Assembly: GCF_000349845.1 (NCBI RefSeq)
Contig: NC_020829.1
Span: 186,001-250,000 of the forward strand
From: Pseudomonas sp. ATCC 13867
Lineage (GTDB): Bacteria > Pseudomonadota > Gammaproteobacteria > Pseudomonadales > Pseudomonadaceae
DNA: 64,000 bases
Direction of reading: 5' to 3'
Below, piece by piece: positions 35,693 through 45,903 of this stretch. A model generated the notes under the pieces. It was not told where the DNA came from and ran no database searches. It saw nothing but the letters and a program-made list of their open reading frames with translations. The position numbers and the translations under genes are program-made. The first letter of the stretch is position 1. The number at the start of each line of letters is the position of its first letter.

Positions 35693-36373
35693 TTACTTGC
35701 GGGAATAGTGGACCACCAGCTTGTCGCCGACGGTCTGCAGGATCTGTACGAGCACCAGCAGCATCACCACGGTGACCACCATGACGTCGGTCTGGAAACG
35801 CTGGTAGCCGAAGCGGATGGCCAGGTCGCCGAGGCCGCCGGCGCCGACCACGCCGGCCATCGCGGTGTAGGACACCAGGGTGATGGCGGTGACGGTGACG
35901 GCGGCGATGATGCCCGGACGGGCCTCGGGCAGCAGCGCGTTCCAGATGATCTGGCGGGTGCTGGCGCCCATCGCCTGGGTCGCTTCGATGATGCCCTTGT
36001 CCACCTCGCGCAGCGCGGTTTCCACCAGGCGCGCGAAGAACGGCGTGGCGCCCACCACCAGCGGCGGGATGGCCCCGGCGACGCCCAGCGAGGTGCCGGT
36101 GACCAGCACGGTGAACGGGATCATCACGATCAGCAGGATGATGAAGGGCAGCGAGCGCAGCACGTTCACCACGAAGGACAGCAGGGCGTACACCGCGCGG
36201 TTCTCGAACATCTGCCTGGGCCCGGTGAGGAACAGCAGCACGCCCAGCGGCAGGCCCAGGACGATGGTGAACAACAGCGAACCGCCGAGCATCCAGAAGG
36301 TGTCGATGCTGGCCTGGAGGATCTCGGACCAGTCGATATTCACAAAGCCCAGGTTTTCAAAGAAAGCATTCAT
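35693..36373 (-). CDS. metI: Methionine ABC importer permease MetI
   Basis: 226 aa with five to six membrane helices and the permease EAA-type loop [20 protein letters not shown]. The start overlaps the metN stop (ATGA at 36370-36373), so the two are translationally coupled. The family imports D- and L-methionine. Confidence 0.93.
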   Translation of the reverse strand: MNAFFENLGFVNIDWSEILQASIDTFWMLGGSLLFTIVLGLPLGVLLFLTGPRQMFENRAVYALLSFVVNVLRSLPFIILLIVMIPFTVLVTGTSLGVAGAIPPLVVGATPFFARLVETALREVDKGIIEATQAMGASTRQIIWNALLPEARPGIIAAVTVTAITLVSYTAMAGVVGAGGLGDLAIRFGYQRFQTDVMVVTVVMLLVLVQILQTVGDKLVVHYSRK

Positions 36374-37380
36374 GTGCGCAGCACCTCGACGTGGACTTCG
36401 GCGGCGTTCAGCTGCGCCACGGCAGCGTCGATATCACCGCCCACCAGCGACAGGGTGAGCTGGCCGTAGGGCTGGTCCTTGATGCGGTCGATACGCCCCG
36501 CGAGGATGCTGTAGTCGACGCCAGTCTGGCGCGCGACGGTGCCCAGCAGCGGCGCGTAGGTCGCCTCGCCGCGGAAGGTCAGGCGCAGGATGCGCCCCGG
36601 CACGTGGGCGAAGTCGTCGTGCTGCTCGTCCTCGTCGACGCGCTCGGCCTCGAAGACGAAGCGGCGGGTGGTTTCGTGCTGCGGATGGAGGAACACGTCG
36701 GCGACGTGGCCCTGCTCGACGATGGCGCCGGCGTCCATCACCGCCACCTGGTCGCAGACACGGCGGATCACGTCCATCTCGTGGGTGATCAGGACGATGG
36801 TCAGCTTCAGCTCGCGGTTGATCTGGGCCAGCAGTTGCAGGACCTGGCCGGTGGTCTGCGGGTCGAGTGCGCTGGTGGCCTCGTCGCAGAGCAGGATGGT
36901 CGGCCGGCAGGCCAGCGCGCGGGCGATGCCGACGCGCTGCTTCTGGCCGCCGGAAAGCTGGGCGGGGTACTTGCGGGCGTGGTCCTCGAGGCCGACGCGC
37001 GCGAGCAGTTCGTCCACCCGCGCGGTGATCTCGGCGGCGCTGAAGGTGCCGGCGAGCTTCATCGGCATGGCGATGTTGTCGGCGACGGTCTTGGAGGCCA
37101 GCAGGTTGAAGTGCTGGAAGATCATCCCGACGCGCTGGCGGAAACGGCGCAGGCCGTCGGCGTCCAGGGCGGTGATGTCTTCGCCGTCGATGACGATGCG
37201 TCCGCCGCTGGGTTCTTCCAGGCGGTTGATCAGGCGCAGCAGGGTGCTCTTGCCGGCGCCGGAATGGCCGATCAGGCCGAAGACCTGGCCGCCTTCGATG
37301 GTCAGGCGGGTCGGCTGCAGGGCCGGTATATCGCGTCCGGCGACGCGATAGGTCTTGTGGACGTGGTGGAATTCGATCAC
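36370..37380 (-). CDS. metN: Methionine ABC importer ATPase MetN
   Basis: 336 aa. GTG start at 37380 with AAGG upstream. Walker [11 protein letters not shown], signature [15 protein letters not shown] and Walker [12 protein letters not shown] are intact. The C-terminal NIL/ACT-like regulatory domain is present ([19 protein letters not shown]), which allows feedback by methionine in the family. First gene of the metNIQ operon. The upstream spacer shows no recognised SAM riboswitch. Confidence 0.93.
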   Translation of the reverse strand: MIEFHHVHKTYRVAGRDIPALQPTRLTIEGGQVFGLIGHSGAGKSTLLRLINRLEEPSGGRIVIDGEDITALDADGLRRFRQRVGMIFQHFNLLASKTVADNIAMPMKLAGTFSAAEITARVDELLARVGLEDHARKYPAQLSGGQKQRVGIARALACRPTILLCDEATSALDPQTTGQVLQLLAQINRELKLTIVLITHEMDVIRRVCDQVAVMDAGAIVEQGHVADVFLHPQHETTRRFVFEAERVDEDEQHDDFAHVPGRILRLTFRGEATYAPLLGTVARQTGVDYSILAGRIDRIKDQPYGQLTLSLVGGDIDAAVAQLNAAEVHVEVLRT

Positions 37381-37544
37381 GTAGCGAACCTTGTGGGTAC
37401 GAGGAGACGCTGCCCGCTGCCGGGGCTGTTTTATGAACGAGCGCTGGCAACGAGCGTAGGCGGTCAGCCAAAACCGCGCATTTTAACCTGCTTTTATATG
37501 GCTGATTAATCTTTGTTCAGCTAAGCACGGAACGAAAGAGAATA

Positions 37545-37576
37545 ACGGGCGCCACGGACGGGCGCCCGTGGGGCTT
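37545..37576 (-). terminator. Intrinsic terminator of the small lipoprotein gene
   Basis: Stem GGGCGCC / GGCGCCC (about 37548-37568), immediately after the minus-strand stop codon and before an A/T-rich stretch. Confidence 0.55.
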
Positions 37577-37955
37577 ACGGCGTGCAGTTGGGCTGGGCCG
37601 GTGCAACGGCCGCGGGCTTCTGCAGGCCGCTGACATCGGCGGCAACGCCAGGCGCGCGCGGCATCAGCGAGCGGGCGCGGGTCAGGGCGGTGGTGGCGCC
37701 GTTGACGTCGCCGTCCTGCAACGCCTTGCGGCTGCGCTCGAGGTAAGCGTCGGCCAGGCGCTGGCGGCGCTCGGCGAGCTGGGTGGCGTCTTCCTGTTCG
37801 GAGCCCAGCGCGAGCTGCGCGGATTCCAGACGGCCGGCGGCCAGTTCGGTTTCGAAGCCACTGCTGGCGGCCGGGTTGCTCGCGGTGCTCTGGCAGGCGC
37901 TCAGGGCCAGTGCCAGGGCCATCAGCGAGAACAGGCGGATGACGAACGACTTCAT
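37575..37955 (-). CDS. Small predicted lipoprotein of unknown function
   Basis: 126 aa. The lipobox LSAC (residues 18-21) follows a hydrophobic leader FVIRLFSLMALALA; the next residues (QST) give no Asp+2 signal, so outer-membrane sorting is expected. The mature part is Ala/Arg/Glu-rich helical sequence (ESAQLALGSEQ, RQRLADAYLERSRKALQDGD) that looks TPR- or coiled-coil-like. It lies between metN and znuB in the position of P. aeruginosa PA5502 as I recall it. No function can be assigned. Confidence 0.75.
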   Translation of the reverse strand: MKSFVIRLFSLMALALALSACQSTASNPAASSGFETELAAGRLESAQLALGSEQEDATQLAERRQRLADAYLERSRKALQDGDVNGATTALTRARSLMPRAPGVAADVSGLQKPAAVAPAQPNCTP

Positions 37956-37992
37956 GCGTCAGGGTCTCTTTTGATCAAAAAATCGCCAAATT

Positions 37993-38781
37993 CTACACCG
38001 TCCGGCGCGGCAGGACAAAACTCAGCAGGAACAGGGCCGCCGCGCTGACCACGATGGAGGGGCCGGCGGGGGTGTCCTTGAACCAGGACAGCGAGAGCCC
38101 GGCGCACACCGCCACCAGTCCGATCAGACTCGCGCCGAAGGCCATTTGTTCAGGGCTGCGCGCATGCCGCTGGGCGGCGGCGGCGGGGATGATCAGCAAG
38201 GATGTGATCAGCAGCACGCCGACGATCTTCATGGCCACGGCGATGACGATGGCGATCAGCAGCATCAGCGCCAGGCGGATGGCGGTCACCGGCAGGCCTT
38301 CGACCCGCGCCAGTTCCTCGTGCACGGTGATCGCCAGCAGCGGCCGCCACAGCCAGCAGATCAGCCCCAGCACCAGGGCGCTGCCGGCGATGATCCACAA
38401 GAGGTCGGTCTGGCTGACGGCGAGCAGGTCGCCGAACAGGTAGGCCATCAGGTCGACGCGTACTTCCTTCATGAAGCTCAGGGTCACCAGGCCCAGCGAC
38501 AGCGTACTGTGGGCGAGGATGCCCAGCAGGGTGTCGGCGGCCAGCGGCTGGCGCTGCTGCAGGGTGACCAGCAGCACGGCGAGCAGCACGCAGCCGACGG
38601 TCACCGCCAGCGTCGGGCTGACGTCCAGCAGGAAGCCGAGGGCCACGCCCAGCAGGGCGGCGTGGGACAGGGTGTCGCCGAAATAGGCCATGCGCCGCCA
38701 GACGACGAACGAACCCAGGGGCCCGGCGACCAGCGCCAGGGCCAGCCCGGCGAGGAGGGCGTTGAGCAGGAAATCAGCCAT
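37993..38781 (-). CDS. znuB: Zinc ABC importer permease ZnuB
   Basis: 262 aa, ABC-3 family permease with about seven membrane helices. Conserved sequence includes [21 protein letters not shown] and [20 protein letters not shown]. The start overlaps the end of znuC by 8 bases. It forms the inner-membrane zinc channel with ZnuC. Confidence 0.94.
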   Translation of the reverse strand: MADFLLNALLAGLALALVAGPLGSFVVWRRMAYFGDTLSHAALLGVALGFLLDVSPTLAVTVGCVLLAVLLVTLQQRQPLAADTLLGILAHSTLSLGLVTLSFMKEVRVDLMAYLFGDLLAVSQTDLLWIIAGSALVLGLICWLWRPLLAITVHEELARVEGLPVTAIRLALMLLIAIVIAVAMKIVGVLLITSLLIIPAAAAQRHARSPEQMAFGASLIGLVAVCAGLSLSWFKDTPAGPSIVVSAAALFLLSFVLPRRTV

Positions 38782-39574
38782 GATTGCAGTCGGGGCCGTG
38801 CTGGTGGACCGGTGTGAAGCGCGTGCCGGCGGGGAAGGCGGGTTTCACCACCTCGCCGTGCAGGTCGTGGGAATGGTCGTGGTGGTGGTGATACACCGCC
38901 AGGCTGCGGGCGTCCTGGCCGAACAGCTCGACGAAGGCCGGGTCGCCGCTGACCTGTTCCGGATGCCCGGAGCAGCAGACGTGACGGTTCAGGCAGACCA
39001 CCTTGTCGGTGGCGCTCATCACCAGGTGCAGGTCGTGGGAGACCATCAGCACGCCGCAGCCGAGGCGGTCGCGCAGGCGGCCGATCAGGCGGTACAGCTC
39101 GGCTTGCCCTGCGACGTCGACGCCCTGCACGGGTTCGTCGAGCACCAGCAGTTCCGGCTTGCGCAGCAGGGCGCGGGCCAGCAGCACGCGCTGCAGCTCG
39201 CCGCCGGAGACACTCTGCAGCGGCTTGTCGATGACGTGGGCGGCGCCGACTTCCTTCAGCGCGTCGAGCGCGTGGGAGCGCTGCACGCCGGGGACCAGTC
39301 GCAGGAAGCGCAGCACGGTCAGCGGCAGGGTCGGGTCGACGTGGAGCTTCTGCGGCATGTAGCCGATGGACAGCTTCGGCTGGCGCCAGACGCTGCCGGT
39401 GTCGGGCTTGAGCAGGCCGAGCACGCTGCGCACCAGGGTCGTCTTGCCGGCGCCGTTGGGGCCGATCAGGGTGACGATCTCGCCGGGGGCGATGGTCAGG
39501 TCGACGTTCTGCAGCACTGCCTGGCCGCCATAGCTGACGCCGATGCCTTGCAGGCGGATCAGGGCGTCGCTCAT
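38774..39574 (-). CDS. znuC: Zinc ABC importer ATPase ZnuC
   Basis: 266 aa; the ATG at 39574 overlaps the zur stop (TGATG) and has GGGAGG five bases upstream. Walker [13 protein letters not shown], signature [16 protein letters not shown], Walker B LLVLDEP. A His-rich tail ([14 protein letters not shown]) at the C-terminus is common in ZnuC and may bind Zn. Second gene of zur-znuC-znuB. Confidence 0.94.
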   Translation of the reverse strand: MSDALIRLQGIGVSYGGQAVLQNVDLTIAPGEIVTLIGPNGAGKTTLVRSVLGLLKPDTGSVWRQPKLSIGYMPQKLHVDPTLPLTVLRFLRLVPGVQRSHALDALKEVGAAHVIDKPLQSVSGGELQRVLLARALLRKPELLVLDEPVQGVDVAGQAELYRLIGRLRDRLGCGVLMVSHDLHLVMSATDKVVCLNRHVCCSGHPEQVSGDPAFVELFGQDARSLAVYHHHHDHSHDLHGEVVKPAFPAGTRFTPVHQHGPDCNHG

Positions 39575-40080
39575 CACGCCTCCCGCTGGCCGGGGGCGCA
39601 GGCGCCGCAGAGGCCGACGATCTCGACGGTCTGGCTTTCCACGGCGAAACCGACACCCTTGGCGCCGGCGACGATGGCCTCGCTGATGGCCGGCTGCTCC
39701 AGCTCGATGGCGGTGTGGCAGGCGCGGCAGATCAGGAACTGGCCTTCATGGGCATGTTCGGGATGGGCGCAGCCGATGAAGGCGTTGAGCGAGGCGATGC
39801 GGTGCACCAGACCGTTTTCCAGGAGGAAATCCAGGGCGCGGTAGACCGTCGGCGGCGCCGCCTTGCGGCCGTCCTCCTCGCTCAGCACGGCGAGGATGTC
39901 GTAGGCGCCCAGCGGCTTGTGGCTCGCCCAGACCAGCTCCAGCACGCGCCGGCGCAGCTCGGTCAGGCGCACGCCCTGGCGCGCGCACAGCGCATCGGCG
40001 TCGGCCAGGGCGCTGGCCACGCAGTTGGCGTGGTCGTGCGGACGGCAGGCGAGGGGAGTCTTGGGGGCGATCTTGTACAT
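39574..40080 (-). CDS. zur: Zinc uptake regulator Zur (Fur family)
   Basis: 168 aa. The HTH lies in [17 protein letters not shown]. Structural Zn ligands are visible as two CxxC pairs (CRAC and CGAC). The regulatory-site residues [14 protein letters not shown] are in place. It represses zinc uptake when zinc is replete. It is divergent from znuA across a spacer that contains a Zur-like palindrome. In P. aeruginosa the gene is also called np20. Confidence 0.93.
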   Translation of the reverse strand: MYKIAPKTPLACRPHDHANCVASALADADALCARQGVRLTELRRRVLELVWASHKPLGAYDILAVLSEEDGRKAAPPTVYRALDFLLENGLVHRIASLNAFIGCAHPEHAHEGQFLICRACHTAIELEQPAISEAIVAGAKGVGFAVESQTVEIVGLCGACAPGQREA

Positions 40081-40106
40081 GCGCGGCGACGCTCGGGTTC
40101 AGAGAC

Positions 40107-40119
40107 GTTATTATATTAC
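40107..40119. promoter_or_regulatory. Candidate Zur box in the zur/znuA divergent promoter
   Basis: GTTATTATATTAC is an imperfect dyad that matches the core of the gammaproteobacterial Zur box (GTTATA-N-TATAAC), within the 70-bp spacer between the divergent zur and znuA genes. Confidence 0.55.
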
Positions 40120-40150
40120 TCTTTCATGTCTCCCCTGTGTGAGTACCGCC

Positions 40151-41089
40151 GTGTCCTTCCGTCCCGTCGCCCTGCTGACCGCCGCCTGCGCGCTGCTGCT
40201 CAGCCTCCCCGTACGTGCCGAGGTCAGCGTGCTGACCAGCATCAAGCCGCTGCAACTGATCGCCGCCGCCATCCAGGACGGCGAGGGCGCACCGGACGTG
40301 CTGCTGCCGCCGGGCGCCTCGCCGCACAGCTACTCGCTGCGCCCGTCCGACATCCGCCGCGTGCGCGATGTGCAGCTGTTCTACTGGGTCGGCCCGGACC
40401 TGGAGAACTTCCTGCCCAAGGTGCTGGACAGCCGCAAGGGCCCGAGCGTGGCTCTGCAGGACCAGGCCGGCATGCACCTGCGCAAGTTCGCCGACTTCAG
40501 CGAGTCCAACCACCCGGACCATGACGATGACCACGATGACCTGGGCCACGACCATGACCACCGCCCCGGCATGATCGACGCCCACCTCTGGCTGCTGCCG
40601 GCCAACGCCCAGGTGATCGCTGCGCGCATGGCCGAGGACCTGGCCATCGCCGACCCGGCCAACGCCAGCCGCTACCAGGCCAACCTGAAGGCCTTCGACG
40701 AGCGCATGGACCAGCTCAACACCCGTCTGCAGCAGCGCATCGACCCGCTCAAGGGCAAGCCGTTCTTCGTCTTCCACGAGGCCTTCGACTACTTCGAAGA
40801 GGCCTATGGCCTGCGCCATGCAGGCGTCTTCGCGGTGTCCGCCGATGTGCAGCCGGGTGCTCGCCACGTGGCGGCCATGCGCGCGCAACTGCAGAAGGCC
40901 GGCCCGTCCTGCATCTTCAGCGAACCGCCGATCCGCCCGCGCCTGGCCGACACCCTGAGCCAGGGCCTGCCGGTGCGCCTGGCCGAGCTGGATGACCTGG
41001 GCGTGGGCGTGAAGGTGGATGCCCGGGGCTACGAGAACCTGCTGGGCAACCTGGCGGACGAGTTCGCGGGGTGCCTGGAGAAGCTCTGA
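40151..41089 (+). CDS. znuA: Zinc ABC importer periplasmic binding protein ZnuA
   Basis: 312 aa from a GTG at 40151 (protein V/M-SFRPVALLTAACALLLSL, signal peptide cut after RA). A GTG at 40139 is possible. The metal-binding His residues are present (LPPGASPHSYSL, DAHLWLLP, FVFHEAFDYF). A His/Asp-rich loop (residues about 121-138, HPDHDDDHDD and GHDHDH) is typical of zinc-specific binding proteins. It is divergent from zur, so probably Zur-repressed. Confidence 0.92.
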   Translation: MSFRPVALLTAACALLLSLPVRAEVSVLTSIKPLQLIAAAIQDGEGAPDVLLPPGASPHSYSLRPSDIRRVRDVQLFYWVGPDLENFLPKVLDSRKGPSVALQDQAGMHLRKFADFSESNHPDHDDDHDDLGHDHDHRPGMIDAHLWLLPANAQVIAARMAEDLAIADPANASRYQANLKAFDERMDQLNTRLQQRIDPLKGKPFFVFHEAFDYFEEAYGLRHAGVFAVSADVQPGARHVAAMRAQLQKAGPSCIFSEPPIRPRLADTLSQGLPVRLAELDDLGVGVKVDARGYENLLGNLADEFAGCLEKL

Positions 41090-41670
41090 CTGTCTCCATC
41101 CGCAGGAGCGGACTCTGTCCGCGCTGCTTCTGCTCTTCATGGGGCGAATAAGGCGTGGCGTTATCCGCCGTTTGGCCTTGGCCTCGGAGCGCTGCGAGCT
41201 CAGCCACAACGCTGCATCTTCAAGGCTTTCCGGACAGACCAGGGTGCTGGGATGGGCCGAGGTGTGCCGGCATGCAACCGCGAACGGTTGTACGCCCTGT
41301 GGCACTTTTCGTAGGAGCGAGCCTGCTCGCGAACCGAGGCTTCCTGTAACTCCGCTGTCAAACGGGTTCGCGAGCAGGCTCGCCCCTCCAAGGGCAGACG
41401 CTCCTGCGTTTTGCCTTTGCACTCTGTTGCATCTGCCGCGCCCGATCGTCGCACCACCTCCCTCCAGAAACGCCTCCCCACACCGCCCAACCCTGCCGAT
41501 CGTCTGGAATTCCGGACCTGTCGCGGCTCCCGCCGTCCAACCGTCTATTGTGTGTCTTTGTGGGTAGCTGGCACTACATATTGATGCTGGTCAGTCTCAG
41601 GTGGCTATATATTGGGTCTACTCGCGCTCCATTGCGCCTGCCACCCAACCAACAGGAGGTTATTCCCCGG
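41090..41670. promoter_or_regulatory. nrdJ upstream region with repeat doublet and tandem NrdR boxes
   Basis: No gene. A GGGCGAATAAGGC/GCGTTATCCGCC type repeat lies near 41143-41171, and a doublet of the GTAGGAGCGAGC family at 41311-41388. Two NrdR-type boxes, CTACATATTG (41574-41583) and CTATATATTG (41605-41614), are 31 bases apart, three helical turns. That is the spacing known for NrdR sites before ribonucleotide reductase genes. Confidence 0.75.
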
Positions 41671-43818
41671 ATGGCCAAGACCGATGCGCGCCCCCGTGGC
41701 GCCGACCAAGGAGTCCTCGCCCTGCAACCCGCCTCGCAGGATATCTGGGACAGCAAGTACCGCCTCAAGCACAAGAGCGGCAAACCCATCGATGGCAGCG
41801 TCGACGAGACCTGGCAGCGGGTCGCCCGCGCCCTGGCCGGCGTCGAGGCGGACAAGGCGCTGCGCGAGCACTGGTACGAACGTTTCCTCTGGGCCCTGCG
41901 CAACGGCGCCATCCCGGCCGGCCGGATCATTTCCAACGCCGGCGCCCAGGGGCACAAGCCGGCGACTTCGACCATCAACTGCACCGTCTCCGGGATCATC
42001 CACGACTCGATGGACGACATCCTGCAGAAGGTCCACGAGGCCGGGCTGACCCTCAAGGCCGGCTGCGGCATCGGCTATGAGTTCAGCACCCTACGCCCGC
42101 GCGGCGCCTATGTCTCCGGCGCCGGCGCGCACACCAGCGGGCCGCTGTCGTTCATGGATATCTACGACAAGATGTGCTTCACCGTCAGTTCCGCCGGGGG
42201 GCGGCGCGGTGCGCAGATGGGCACGTTCGACGTCAGCCACCCGGACGTTCGCGAGTTCATCCGCGCCAAGCGTGAGGACGGTCGCCTGCGCCAGTTCAAC
42301 CTCAGCCTGCTGATCACCGACGGCTTCATGGCGGCGGTGGAAGCCGATGACGAGTGGCCGCTGATCTTCCCGATCCACCAGAAGGAGCGCGACGAGGTCG
42401 ACCTGGAGGACGTCGATCAGGTGGTCTGGCGCGACTGGCCGGTGCACGACGAGTACCTGGTGGGCGAGGACGGCCGCGTGGCCTGCCGGGTCTACGGTCG
42501 GGTCAAGGCACGGCACCTGTGGGACATGATCATGGTGTCCACCTACGACTACGCAGAACCCGGCTTCATCCTGATCGACCGGGTGAACGAGCTGAACAAC
42601 AACTGGTGGTGCGAGGCGATCCGCGCCACCAACCCCTGCGGCGAGCAGCCACTGCCGCCCTACGGCTCTTGCCTGCTGGGCTCGGTGAACCTGACCTGCT
42701 TCGTCAGCGACCCCTTTGGCGAGAACGCGCGCTTCGACTGGGAGCGTTTCCGCGAGGTGGTCCGCGTGTTCACCCGCATGCTCGACAACGTGGTGGAGAT
42801 CAACGGCCTGCCGCTGGAGCAGCAGCGTGCGGAAATCCTCGGCAAGCGCCGCCACGGCATGGGCTTCCTCGGCCTGGGTTCGGCGCTGACCCTGCTCAAG
42901 CTGCGCTACGGCAGCCCGGAAGCCTGCGTGTTCACCGAGGAAGTGGCGCGCGAGATGGCGCTGGTGGGCTGGGAAGTGGCGCTGGAACTGTCCCGCGAGA
43001 AAGGCCCGGCGCCGGCGCTGGCGCAGGACTACGAAGTGACCGCCGAGATGCTGCGCAAGCGGCCGGAAATGGCCGACGATGGCTACAAGGTCGGCGACAA
43101 GGTGGCGGGCCGCGTGCTCCACGCCAAGTACTCGCGCTACATGCAGCGGGTGGCCGAGCATGCGCCGCAACTGGTCGAGGAACTGGCCGAACAGGGTGCG
43201 CGCTTCACCCACCACAGCTCCATCGCCCCCACCGGCACCATCAGCCTGAGCCTGGCCAACAACGCCTCCAACGGCATCGAGCCGAGCTTCGCCCACCACT
43301 ACTCGCGCAACCTGATCCGCGCCGGGCGCAAGACCAAGGAGAAGATCTCGGTCTTCAGCTACGAGCTGCTGGCCTACCGCGCCCAGGTGGACAACCACGC
43401 GGTGCCGGATGCCGAGGAAGAGAAACATCGCCTGCCGGACTACTTCATCACCGCCGACGACATCACCCCGCAGCAGCACGTGGACATCCAGGCGGCCGCG
43501 CAGAAGTGGATCGACTCGTCGATCTCCAAGACCGCCAACGTCCCCACCGACTACCCATTCGAGGACTTCAAGGACATCTACCTCTATGCGTGGCGCCAGG
43601 GCCTGAAGGGCTGCACTACCTTCCGCTTCAACCCGGCGGCCTTCCAGGGCGTGCTGGTGAAGGAAGCGGACCTGGAGAAGACGGTGTACCGCTTCGAACT
43701 GGAAGACGGCAGCGTGGTGGAACTCAAGGGCAACGAGGAAGTGGAATACGACGGCGAGATCCACACCGCCGCCAACCTCTTCGACGCCCTGAAAGAAGGC
43801 TATTACGGCAAGTACTGA
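41671..43818 (+). CDS. nrdJa: Class II (adenosylcobalamin-dependent) ribonucleotide reductase, large part NrdJa
   Basis: 715 aa from the ATG at 41671 (AGGAGGT upstream). The catalytic core is complete: STINCTVSGIIHDS, ATNPCGEQPLPPYGSC with the active-site Cys and Glu, and the Cys of the C-terminal redox region in GCTTFRFN. It makes deoxynucleotides with adenosylcobalamin, independent of oxygen. The split into two subunits (NrdJa/NrdJb) is the form known in P. aeruginosa. Control by NrdR is indicated by the tandem boxes upstream. Confidence 0.95.
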   Translation: MAKTDARPRGADQGVLALQPASQDIWDSKYRLKHKSGKPIDGSVDETWQRVARALAGVEADKALREHWYERFLWALRNGAIPAGRIISNAGAQGHKPATSTINCTVSGIIHDSMDDILQKVHEAGLTLKAGCGIGYEFSTLRPRGAYVSGAGAHTSGPLSFMDIYDKMCFTVSSAGGRRGAQMGTFDVSHPDVREFIRAKREDGRLRQFNLSLLITDGFMAAVEADDEWPLIFPIHQKERDEVDLEDVDQVVWRDWPVHDEYLVGEDGRVACRVYGRVKARHLWDMIMVSTYDYAEPGFILIDRVNELNNNWWCEAIRATNPCGEQPLPPYGSCLLGSVNLTCFVSDPFGENARFDWERFREVVRVFTRMLDNVVEINGLPLEQQRAEILGKRRHGMGFLGLGSALTLLKLRYGSPEACVFTEEVAREMALVGWEVALELSREKGPAPALAQDYEVTAEMLRKRPEMADDGYKVGDKVAGRVLHAKYSRYMQRVAEHAPQLVEELAEQGARFTHHSSIAPTGTISLSLANNASNGIEPSFAHHYSRNLIRAGRKTKEKISVFSYELLAYRAQVDNHAVPDAEEEKHRLPDYFITADDITPQQHVDIQAAAQKWIDSSISKTANVPTDYPFEDFKDIYLYAWRQGLKGCTTFRFNPAAFQGVLVKEADLEKTVYRFELEDGSVVELKGNEEVEYDGEIHTAANLFDALKEGYYGKY

Positions 43819-43835
43819 TACCCCTGGAGAGACAC

Positions 43836-44522
43836 ATGAGCGTCAAGATCAACCAGAAGATCAAAGGTTTCCAGGTGGTGGACGTGGCCGAGGAGAAGGC
43901 CCGCGCCGAAGCCGCCCAGGCGGCCGCCGTGGTGAAGATGGACGAGACCCTGCAGCGGCCGGAGATACTGGTGGGCGCCACCTACAAGATCAAGTCGCCG
44001 CTGTTCGAGCATGCGCTGTACGTGACCATCAATGACGTGGTGCTCAACCCGGACACCCCCTACGAGCAGCGCCGGCCCTTCGAGATCTTCATCAACTCGA
44101 AGAACATGGACCACTTCCAGTGGATCGTCGCGCTTACCCGGATCATGTCCGCGGTGTTCCGCAAGGGCGGTGACTGCACCTTCCTGGTGGAAGAAATGAA
44201 GGCGGTGTTCGACCCGCGCGGCGGCTACCTCAAGCGCGGCGGCATCTACATGCCGTCGATCGTCGCCGAGATCGGCGCTGTGGTGGAGCGCCACCTGGTC
44301 GCCATCGGCCTGATGGAAGGCCCGCAGCTGGACGAGGAACAGCGCCTGTACCTCGCCGAGAAGCGCGCCGCCTACGAAGCCGCCCAAGGCACCAACAAGG
44401 CCGAACCCGGCGAGGGCTTCCCCGCCGGCGCGCAGCTGTGCGGCAAGTGCAACACGATGGCGGTGGTGCAGATGGATGGCTGCGCCACCTGCCTGAACTG
44501 CGGGCATTCGAAATGTGGGTGA
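43836..44522 (+). CDS. nrdJb: Class II ribonucleotide reductase, small part NrdJb
   Basis: 228 aa, starting 17 bases after nrdJa (GGAGAG RBS). It continues the reductase fold that is single-chain in other organisms. The C-terminal zinc-ribbon-like stretch (CGKCNT, CATCLNCGHSKCG) carries the Cys residues. It is needed for NrdJa activity in Pseudomonas. Confidence 0.93.
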   Translation: MSVKINQKIKGFQVVDVAEEKARAEAAQAAAVVKMDETLQRPEILVGATYKIKSPLFEHALYVTINDVVLNPDTPYEQRRPFEIFINSKNMDHFQWIVALTRIMSAVFRKGGDCTFLVEEMKAVFDPRGGYLKRGGIYMPSIVAEIGAVVERHLVAIGLMEGPQLDEEQRLYLAEKRAAYEAAQGTNKAEPGEGFPAGAQLCGKCNTMAVVQMDGCATCLNCGHSKCG

Positions 44523-44918
44523 GCCCGCTCAAAACGCATGCGTTTTGAAGGGCGAACGACTGGCCAAGGATGGCCAGGCCGGGGTTGAACCTGGGCAGAG
44601 GAGTGGCGGCAGGGATGCCGGCTCCGAACTGGATCTTTACTCGCGCATGCGTCCCGCCGCTAACGACCGGTGACCGACCGCCGGGCCGGGTTCGATCTTC
44701 ACACCGCACTGCTTTTTTGTAGGAGCGAGCTTGCTCGCGAACGAACTCCGCTGCGGGGCTGTTCGCGAGCAAGCTCGCTCCTACAGAAACCTCTCTTCAT
44801 GGGAGCGGGCAAGGCGCGCTCCTACAAGGGGGCTCATCAGCTACCCGCGGACGCAGGGGCGCTCTCGCAGGAGCGGATTCATCCGCGATCAGCCGCAGCC
44901 CATCCCCGCACGCAGGCC
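44523..44918. repeat. Spacer with repeat doublet, no gene seen
   Basis: Doublet arms at 44719-44742 and 44761-44784 (24 nt, exact reverse complements), followed by a degenerate third arm GGGAGCGGGCAAGGCGCGCTCC (about 44800-44822) and GCAGGAGCGGATTCATCCGCGA near 44868. No open frame with gene-like features. Confidence 0.85.
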
Positions 44919-45869
44919 TTACAGCGCAAACGGCAAATGAATCTCCACCTTCTGCCGCTTCTCCAGCCGCCGCTCGAACTCGCTCGGATCGTGGATCAGC
45001 ACATCCTGCCCGACGAACGCTTCGGCCGCGATCAGCCGCGACAGCCAGAAGCGCACGCAGGCCACCCGCAGCATCTCCGGCCACAGCTCGGCTTCGAGCG
45101 CTGTGAACGGCCGCTTGGCCGCATAGGCCGCCAGCAGCGCGCGGGCGCGCGGGCCGTCGAGGGCGCCGTCGTCCGTCGAGCACCAGTCGTTCACGGTGAT
45201 CGCCAGGTCGTAGAGCATCCAGCCCGAGCAGGCGTTGTAGAAGTCGATCAGCCCAGCCAGGTGCGGGCCGTCGAACAGCACGTTGTCGCGGAACAGGTCG
45301 GCGTGCAGGTTGGCGCGCGGCAGCGCCGGCTGTTCGGCGAGCAGGCGGGCGATCTCCTCAAGGGCATCGCCCAGCAGGGTCGCGGCGTGGCCGGACAGGT
45401 GTGACTGCATCGTCTCGCCTTCATGCAGCATCCAGCTCAGGCCACGGTCGCTGGGACGCTCGATGATCCGCCCGCGCGTCGCCAGGTGCAGGCGCGCCAG
45501 CAGATCGCCGACTTCCTGGCAGTGATGGTTGTTCGGGGCGCGCTCGTGGCGGCCCGGCAGGCGCGGCTGCAGCAGCGCCGGCTTGCCTTCGAGCTGGCGC
45601 AGCGCTTCGCCGTCCTTCGTGCGCAGGGCATAGGGCACCGGCAGGTCGGCTTCGTGCAGCACGTCGAGCAGCTCGATGAAGAACGGCATCTCCCGCACCG
45701 GACCGCGCTCGATCAGGGTCAGGACGAACTCGCCCTGTTCCAGGCTGACGAAGAAGTTGCTGTTCTCCGAGCCTTCCGCGATGCCACGGAAGTCCCGCAG
45801 CCGGCCGAGGCCGTAGGGGGCGAGGAAGTTTTCCAGGACCGGACGTTCCAGAGGCGTGAATACCGACAT
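44919..45869 (-). CDS. thrB: Homoserine kinase (ThrB2, choline-kinase fold)
   Basis: 316 aa from the ATG at 45869 (AGAGGA upstream). It has the aminoglycoside-phosphotransferase/choline-kinase fold, with the catalytic motif NLHADLFRDNVLFDG (HxDxxxxN) and the metal-binding Asp in GLIDFYNACSG. Pseudomonas ThrB is of this type, unlike the GHMP-type ThrB of E. coli. It makes O-phosphohomoserine for threonine. Confidence 0.9.
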   Translation of the reverse strand: MSVFTPLERPVLENFLAPYGLGRLRDFRGIAEGSENSNFFVSLEQGEFVLTLIERGPVREMPFFIELLDVLHEADLPVPYALRTKDGEALRQLEGKPALLQPRLPGRHERAPNNHHCQEVGDLLARLHLATRGRIIERPSDRGLSWMLHEGETMQSHLSGHAATLLGDALEEIARLLAEQPALPRANLHADLFRDNVLFDGPHLAGLIDFYNACSGWMLYDLAITVNDWCSTDDGALDGPRARALLAAYAAKRPFTALEAELWPEMLRVACVRFWLSRLIAAEAFVGQDVLIHDPSEFERRLEKRQKVEIHLPFAL

Positions 45870-45903
45870 GCTCAATCCTCTGGAGCGTCGTGGAGGGGAG
45901 GGT

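Noticed and set aside
37381..37574. SAM riboswitch or methionine leader upstream of metN
   Set aside because: No recognisable riboswitch core and no Met-rich frame; only a five-codon ATG...TGA.
40126..40150. ATG at 40126 as a znuA start or leader
   Set aside because: Out of frame with znuA, and it runs on as a shadow frame inside znuA; the GTG at 40151 fits the signal peptide.
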